Assembly (NCBI GenBank): GCA_016802295.1 | Contig: JAESIW010000065.1 | Span: 124,001 to 188,000, forward strand | Direction of reading: 5' to 3' | Length of the DNA: 64,000 nucleotides | DNA from: Brachionus rotundiformis | Taxonomy: Eukaryota > Rotifera > Eurotatoria > Ploima > Brachionidae | In this document: one piece after another, positions 59,221 through 64,000 of the stretch | How positions within the stretch are numbered: position 1 is the first letter of the stretch | Layout of the letters: the number at the start of each line of letters is the position of its first letter | Made by a program: the position numbers and the translations under genes | Notes under the pieces: generated by a model | What the model saw: only the letters and a program-made list of their open reading frames with translations | Told to the model about the DNA's origin: nothing | Databases searched by the model: none

Positions 59221-60113
59221 CGATCTGCTGAGGGGTACCTCAGAATACTTTGAAATTAAGACAGGAGTTCGTCAGGGATGAATTCTTTATCCATTGCTTT
59301 TATTGACCCTCATTGACTTTGCAATGAGGAAAACCACTGAAGGACAACGAACTGGCAATTATTGGGCAATGCTTCTGGGTTGGACGGAAGCAGACACGCA
59401 GCGCTGGATATGTTGGTCTAGAGATAAACACCGGAAAAACAGAAGTTATTTGCATAAGCAAGAAACTCAATGCACCAATTTCTGTTGGAACCGAAAATCT
59501 CAAATGTGTCGACAACTTTACATGTCTAGGAAGCATGATTAGCAAAAATGGTGGCTCTCAAGGAGACATTCGAAACAGATTAACGAAGGCCAGAACTGCT
59601 TTCTTCAAATTAAGGCATATGTGGAAATCGTCATCGCTTCGACTGAGGACTAAATGACATCTTTATAGTAGTCTTGTCAAATCTGTATTACTTTATGGAT
59701 CTGAATGTTGGATAATGAATGTCAGTGATCTTCAAAATATCGAAGTATTCAATAACAATTGCCTAAGAAAAATTTTGAGAATCTTCTGTCCGAAAGTTAT
59801 TACAAATAAGGAGCTCGACAACAGATCAAAGACCAAGTCAACCTGCAGCATTATACGCAGAAGACGAAATTCTGTCTGTTGACATTCTAAAAACATGTCA
59901 ACAGACAGAATTCTTAGAGTTGCACTATTTCGGACACCTAAAGGTAAGAGAAATTCTGGAAGACCAAATATGACCTGAAGGAGAACAGTTGAAAGAGATC
60001 TGAATAAGATGAAACTCACATGGGGACAAGCATAAATTGTCGCTAAGGAAAGGGTAGAATGGAGGGGACGTATGGACTGCGGTGTGGCCTTATGCTTCAC
60101 TGGGAGTAAAAGA
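59221..60113 (+). mobile_element. Decayed non-LTR retrotransposon (LINE) fragment
   Basis: Read over three frames, this is the end of a LINE ORF2. It starts with LRGTSEYFEIKTGVRQG, then a TGA where the family has Cys, then ILYPLLLLTLIDFAMRKTTEG. The frame breaks, and the stretch that should carry the catalytic FADD box is missing. It resumes with GLEINTGKTEVICISKKLNA and the downstream DUF6451-like part (FTCLGSMISKNGGSQGDIRNRL, SLVKSVLLYGSECW), and ends with LRVALFRTPKGKRNSGRPN and a terminal CFTGS-like motif near 60110. Several stops and frameshifts make it inactive. The 5' part of the element is absent, as is usual for LINE insertions. The clade is not assigned. Confidence 0.88.
59868..59912. 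repeat. Perfect 18-bp inverted repeat inside the LINE relic
   Basis: The arms 59868-59885 (aattctgtctgttgacat) and 59895-59912 are exact reverse complements around a 9-base loop. The repeat lies where the LINE reading frame is interrupted, so it may record a local inverted duplication during decay. Confidence 0.85.
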
Positions 60114-62819
60114 TAGAAAAAGGGGATTTTTTAAGTTTTATTGTTCTTATGTTAGACTATATTTGGAATATTGAATTCAATTATGAAAATAATTGCCTAA
60201 AAAGGCATATCGTCGAATTGGAAAAAGACCAGCGTACAAAACTTAAAGTATTACAGAACTTTAAGGAAGCTTTTAGAAGTGATTTGCCTATCTTGGAAAA
60301 GAGAACAAAATGTTATCAATTCGTTGAAACCAAGCGAAACTTAATTTCTAACATATTGGTCAATAGGTGGAAAAAAGTATTCAAGTCTATTATTAGGTTA
60401 TAATCTGTTAATTGTTTCAAAATGAGATTTGTTAAATCTTTTAGAGGATAAAAATTTTAAACTCAAATGTTGTCTATTTTAGCCTTATTCAAGCCATACG
60501 GGTATCCTATTCACCTAAGGCTTTTGAAAAATGATTAATGCGACTGTGAATGATTTTACTAACTAAAGATATATGGCTATGGGAGTTAAACGCTTGTCAA
60601 TCAAGAGATTAAGGTAATTTCCTTTGGTGATCATATTTGGAATACTATTATAAGCTTTTAAAAAATATTTTTCAATTAATTGAAATTATGATTTTAGGCT
60701 GACCAACAATCTATCAATCTTCCAAAATATTTCAACTATATTCTAGAAACAAAAAGACATATATTTTGAATAAAATCGCCTGGATCAATAAATAAAAATC
60801 TCAATAAAAAAAATTAAAGGTTAATTCTTAATATCACTTATAATCTCATAAATTTCTATGAATTAAAAAAAAATAGTGACATGAAAAAAACAAGATTTTT
60901 TTATATTTATTTCTATAGCTAACGCTACTTGACCGAAAAAAAACATTGACGATTAACAATAATTAAGAAAAAAAATATTCTTTTCATAAAAATAACAACC
61001 TTAGGCAGCGCGGCGTGCTAGTAATTAACCGAGGCTATCAATAGAAAACATCTGAGGTGAACTGCAGCTCGCTGAAAAGTGAGCAAAATTTATCTAGGTT
61101 AGATTAAACATTAGTGAAAAATTAGCTATTCATTTATTTTGATTCATAAACACAATTTGAAATTTTATTGAAATCTTATTTCAATCAAAATCTTAATTTC
61201 TATTGACCTTATTAAGAAAAAATAAGAAAGCATGTCTTGGCTATTTGGTCTAAAACCAATGACACCGATTGATTTATCACTTATAAATGCTGCATGAGAA
61301 ATTTTGAGCTTGGTTGTCTACACTTGTTGTCAATTGATTAAATGAAATAACCAAGAGCCACCAGAGAGCAACTATTTAAGAGAATGGGTCTTTAATTAGG
61401 AAAAAGAGCTCTTAAATTTCGTTCGGCGCTCTTATTAAATTGCACTTGAAGTGAAACATTCAAAATATGCATCCGATCATTTATTGAATGCAAATTCGAT
61501 TAAGAACTCGGTAATTAGCGCGTATAAATTCGTACTGTGTAAATATTTTTTAGCTCGAATTCCAATAAGTCTATTAATAAAGTGTTTCAGGTCATAAGAC
61601 TTTTAATTTAAATTAGCGTTCAATCGAGCTCCAATTCCAAAATCTGGCCTAAGAATTTCTAGACGAGAGAGCATTTTTGATAAGGCTCATTGAAAAAATT
61701 AAGGAATTAATTCAACTTTTTGATCAGTCTTTGAATAGAGATAAACAATTTTTCTAATTTTGTCTAATTGAATAAAATTCAGAAATTAAATTTATGGAAA
61801 TAAGAGCGGACTCGTATCTTAATAAGCTTGATCGGTTTATTATTTATTTATTTATTTTATTTTGTATTTAAAATAAACTCATATTTCTTTTTAAATTACT
61901 AATCTAAACTAATCTAATATAGAATTACAAAACTAGTTGAGTAGTAACTTCCATATTGGTTTTATCCAACATAATTATAATCTATTAAGTTTATGCCTTG
62001 GGCATGCGAATTATTTGTTTGTAGACTATAAGGAAAGATTAAAAGTTTAATGAATAATTGGACAGATATATTCTACTTTTTATTTCTATAAGTGGGATTA
62101 ATTCAAGTGTTTGGTAAGTTTGGTTATTTTTATTTAATTCAAAAAATTGGAATCTTTTTTCATATTAAATAAAATATATGATTTATTTTCAATTATAGAG
62201 TGGTAAAGATTTAGTATTCAATATTGAGGTTTATTAATTGAAAAATCAAAAAAATAAAACAGAAATATTTATTTTGACAGATTAACTAAACAGAATAAAC
62301 AAGGTTCCATTTAATTTATTTCATTTTGCTAGTCTATCTAATGTTAAATTAAGTATATATTTATTGTAATTAATTTGGATTTGGATGACTAGAATTAATA
62401 AATATTTAGATTCGAATGATAAATTTTCTATTGCTGGTTCTAAATTGGATTTTTTTCAAATTTTTTAAAAATGAGGCGATTTTGTCTAATTGCAAAAGCA
62501 AGCTTTTGCATAATTATATACGCCAATGATAAGAATGGTCAGACTAAGTCCAAATGATTAATGAATATGAGTCAAATATTTATTTAAATTGTTTCAATTG
62601 ATGAAATAGTTTTTCGACGGATATTAATAGGATTATGTTTCTAAATCAAGCTTTTCTATTAATGCTAACCATGTCTACAATTCTAAATTTTATATTTATC
62701 TGGTCTATTTTTATATTTTTCACTAGTTTATTAATTGCTTCATTATATTACTAAAGTTATTTTCTATTTTTCACAATAGATATAATAAAAAAAGGCATGA
62801 GTCAATAATTGGTTCAAAA
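60114..62819. other. Intergenic region before the phosphatase-like gene
   Basis: No supported gene. An 84-codon frame at 60149-60403 is within chance expectation. A less AT-biased stretch at about 61000-61700 may be regulatory. Nothing else recognised. Confidence 0.5.
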
Positions 62820-64000
62820 ATGAATTTAATAGTCAATTTTTTCGTTCTAATTAATTTAAAATTGGTTCTGGGACAAAAGTTAAAAGACCAAGAGCCAAGA
62901 GGTATTCATCTAATACCTGCAAATCAAACAGAAATTGACATAGTTTGGTGGACCCAGGGTCAAATTACATCCGCAATTGTCTTCTATAGCCTTGTTGATT
63001 TGAGCGATGACAATATTGCCAGCGATTCTCTGTTTTGTCAGCACGACATGTCTCGAAAAGGCTTCATAAGTCGAACAGACACTATGGGAAAATTTATACA
63101 CAGGGTCAGGCTCTACGATTTAGTGCCCAATCGCCGCTACTGCTACGAAATTCAATCGGGTATTGCAACCAGTCACATATACACTTTCCGAACTTCAGAT
63201 TTGTCCATCAACACTGGCAAAATAAACCAACTTGACCAAAATGAACAAGACTTTGTCAATTCTTACTTTATTGTCAACTCTAACAATTTCGACAAGATCA
63301 CACTTCAACAAGACTACTTCAAGAACGAAGAAATAAAAGAAAGTATTTCCTTTCTAACAGAGAGCATTCGATACCAGTTATTTAATAAGAAAATTTTGTC
63401 ACTTATTGATCTACAATCGAGCATTAAGTTAAGTGACTATGCTCAAGATGATTCTGATTTTAACCCAAGACAAGAAGGACCATATCATAAAGATTTTTTG
63501 GATTATTTTAATGACATATTAAGTCAAATTCCAATTTTAAGTGTTTACCAAAGAAAAAAAACAGTTTTGTACAAATCAATGTTCGGCACCAAGCAAAGTC
63601 TGGTTTACAGTATTGACTTAAATGGTGTACATTTTTTGACCTATGATCAGAGCTCGGATTCAGATAAAATTTTAGAAGAGATTGAAAACGATCTCATAAA
63701 GGCTAACAAGAATCGTCATTTTACTCCTTGGATCATTTTGTATTTACCTAAAAATTTGGTTTGCGAAAAAATTGAAGCTGTTTTGTTCGAGTACAATGTT
63801 GATTTGATACTTGAAGGAGGTGATTCGTTTTACGAGCGTTCATTTCCGGTGCTGGAAACCGTAAGTAAATACAAGACAACTTATGAAGAGCCAGATATGC
63901 CTTTCAAAATATCCTTACCAAGCAGATTCCTAAATAAGAGTCGAGATAATATAGAATTGAAAAACTGGACCAGTTTCCTTTACCAGCCTGTTAATGACTA
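62820..64000 (+). CDS. Purple-acid-phosphatase-like protein lacking metal ligands (partial, runs off window)
   Basis: 393 codons are open from the ATG at 62820 to the window edge; the 3' end is not seen. Signal peptide at 1-18. The N-terminal FN3-like domain of ACP7-type phosphatases is clear: PRGIHLIPANQTEIDIVWWTQG and FIHRVRLYDLVPNRRYCYEI, then YTFRTSD. The phosphatase domain is recognisable in its scaffold (LEEIENDLIKANKNRHFTPWII, and YNVDLILEGGDSFYER), but the metal-binding motifs are gone. GGDS stands where relatives have A/GHEH; LPKN stands for the GHRP segment; VYQRKK stands for GNHE; and no GDLG or GDxxY is visible. The likely product is a secreted or lysosomal pseudophosphatase. The frame is intact with coding-like composition, so it is not a simple pseudogene. 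Confidence 0.82.
   Translation, partial: MNLIVNFFVLINLKLVLGQKLKDQEPRGIHLIPANQTEIDIVWWTQGQITSAIVFYSLVDLSDDNIASDSLFCQHDMSRKGFISRTDTMGKFIHRVRLYDLVPNRRYCYEIQSGIATSHIYTFRTSDLSINTGKINQLDQNEQDFVNSYFIVNSNNFDKITLQQDYFKNEEIKESISFLTESIRYQLFNKKILSLIDLQSSIKLSDYAQDDSDFNPRQEGPYHKDFLDYFNDILSQIPILSVYQRKKTVLYKSMFGTKQSLVYSIDLNGVHFLTYDQSSDSDKILEEIENDLIKANKNRHFTPWIILYLPKNLVCEKIEAVLFEYNVDLILEGGDSFYERSFPVLETVSKYKTTYEEPDMPFKISLPSRFLNKSRDNIELKNWTSFLYQPVND

Noticed and set aside
59294..60100. Short frames in the LINE region as host genes
   Set aside because: All are pieces or antisense shadows of a decayed reverse transcriptase.
60149..60403. 84-codon frame after the LINE relic
   Set aside because: By a rough stop-frequency estimate several frames of this length are expected by chance; no motif recognised. 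It could be reconsidered with transcript data.
62910..63235. Short frames at the right edge
   Set aside because: Shadows of the long phosphatase-like frame that starts at 62820 and runs off the window.
1..64000. CRISPR arrays, bacterial operons, rRNA or tRNA genes
   Set aside because: No regularly spaced repeats, ribosome-binding sites or cloverleaf sequences were found; gene structure is eukaryotic throughout. A covariance-model tRNA scan could not be run.

Overview
This is a nuclear window from a small animal with a very AT-rich genome. The evidence is spliced protein-coding genes with short GT-AG introns, and metazoan-specific proteins: nephrocystin-4, the TBP-like factor TBPL1, a Spalt-type zinc-finger protein, UNC-93 and a class I-like sugar transporter. 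Low GC, mostly 52-75 bp introns, a ciliary gene, two TTD14-like genes and signs of bacterial genes point to a rotifer, most likely a monogonont such as Brachionus. The species is inferred from gene content and composition, not from a match.

Layout. 1-2754: no gene. 2755-7825 (-): complete six-exon NPHP4. 7826-10961: empty, then the intronless, unusually GC-rich TBPL1/TLF gene at 10962 (+). 13671-15137 (-): UNC-93-like transporter, divergent from a small DUF6314-type gene at 15385 (+). 16069-18261 (-): first TTD14-like P-loop gene. 18486-18893 (-): unrecognised ORF. 19038-21035 (-): METTL14. 23654-27200 (+): two-exon RING/coiled-coil protein. 28752 (+) and 30946-31719 (-): two unrecognised genes, with a secreted FG-GAP/VCBS protein between them at 29445-30758 (-). 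33358-34763 (-): second TTD14-like gene. 36858-37301 (-): secreted phospholipase A2. 37302-44163: 6.9 kb without genes, holding a perfect 29-bp inverted repeat. 44164-46030 (+): GLUT-like transporter with a large coiled-coil insertion. 47592-48820 (-): broken bacterial-type alpha/beta hydrolase. 49652-50371 (-): TMED2 (p24). 54991-56472 (+): Spalt-like zinc-finger protein. 56812-57308 (-): TXNDC17. 59221-60113 (+): decayed LINE. 62820-end (+): purple-acid-phosphatase-like protein without its metal-binding motifs, cut by the window edge.

The genes do not form one pathway. They are independent housekeeping and lineage-specific genes: cilium transition zone, transcription, RNA m6A methylation, vesicle traffic, redox and transport. 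The strongest unusual observations are the apparently dead acid phosphatase, the transporter's coiled-coil loop, the decayed bacterial-type hydrolase with identifiable lesions, and a set of coding introns whose 3' splice sites are AAG or TAG but never CAG.
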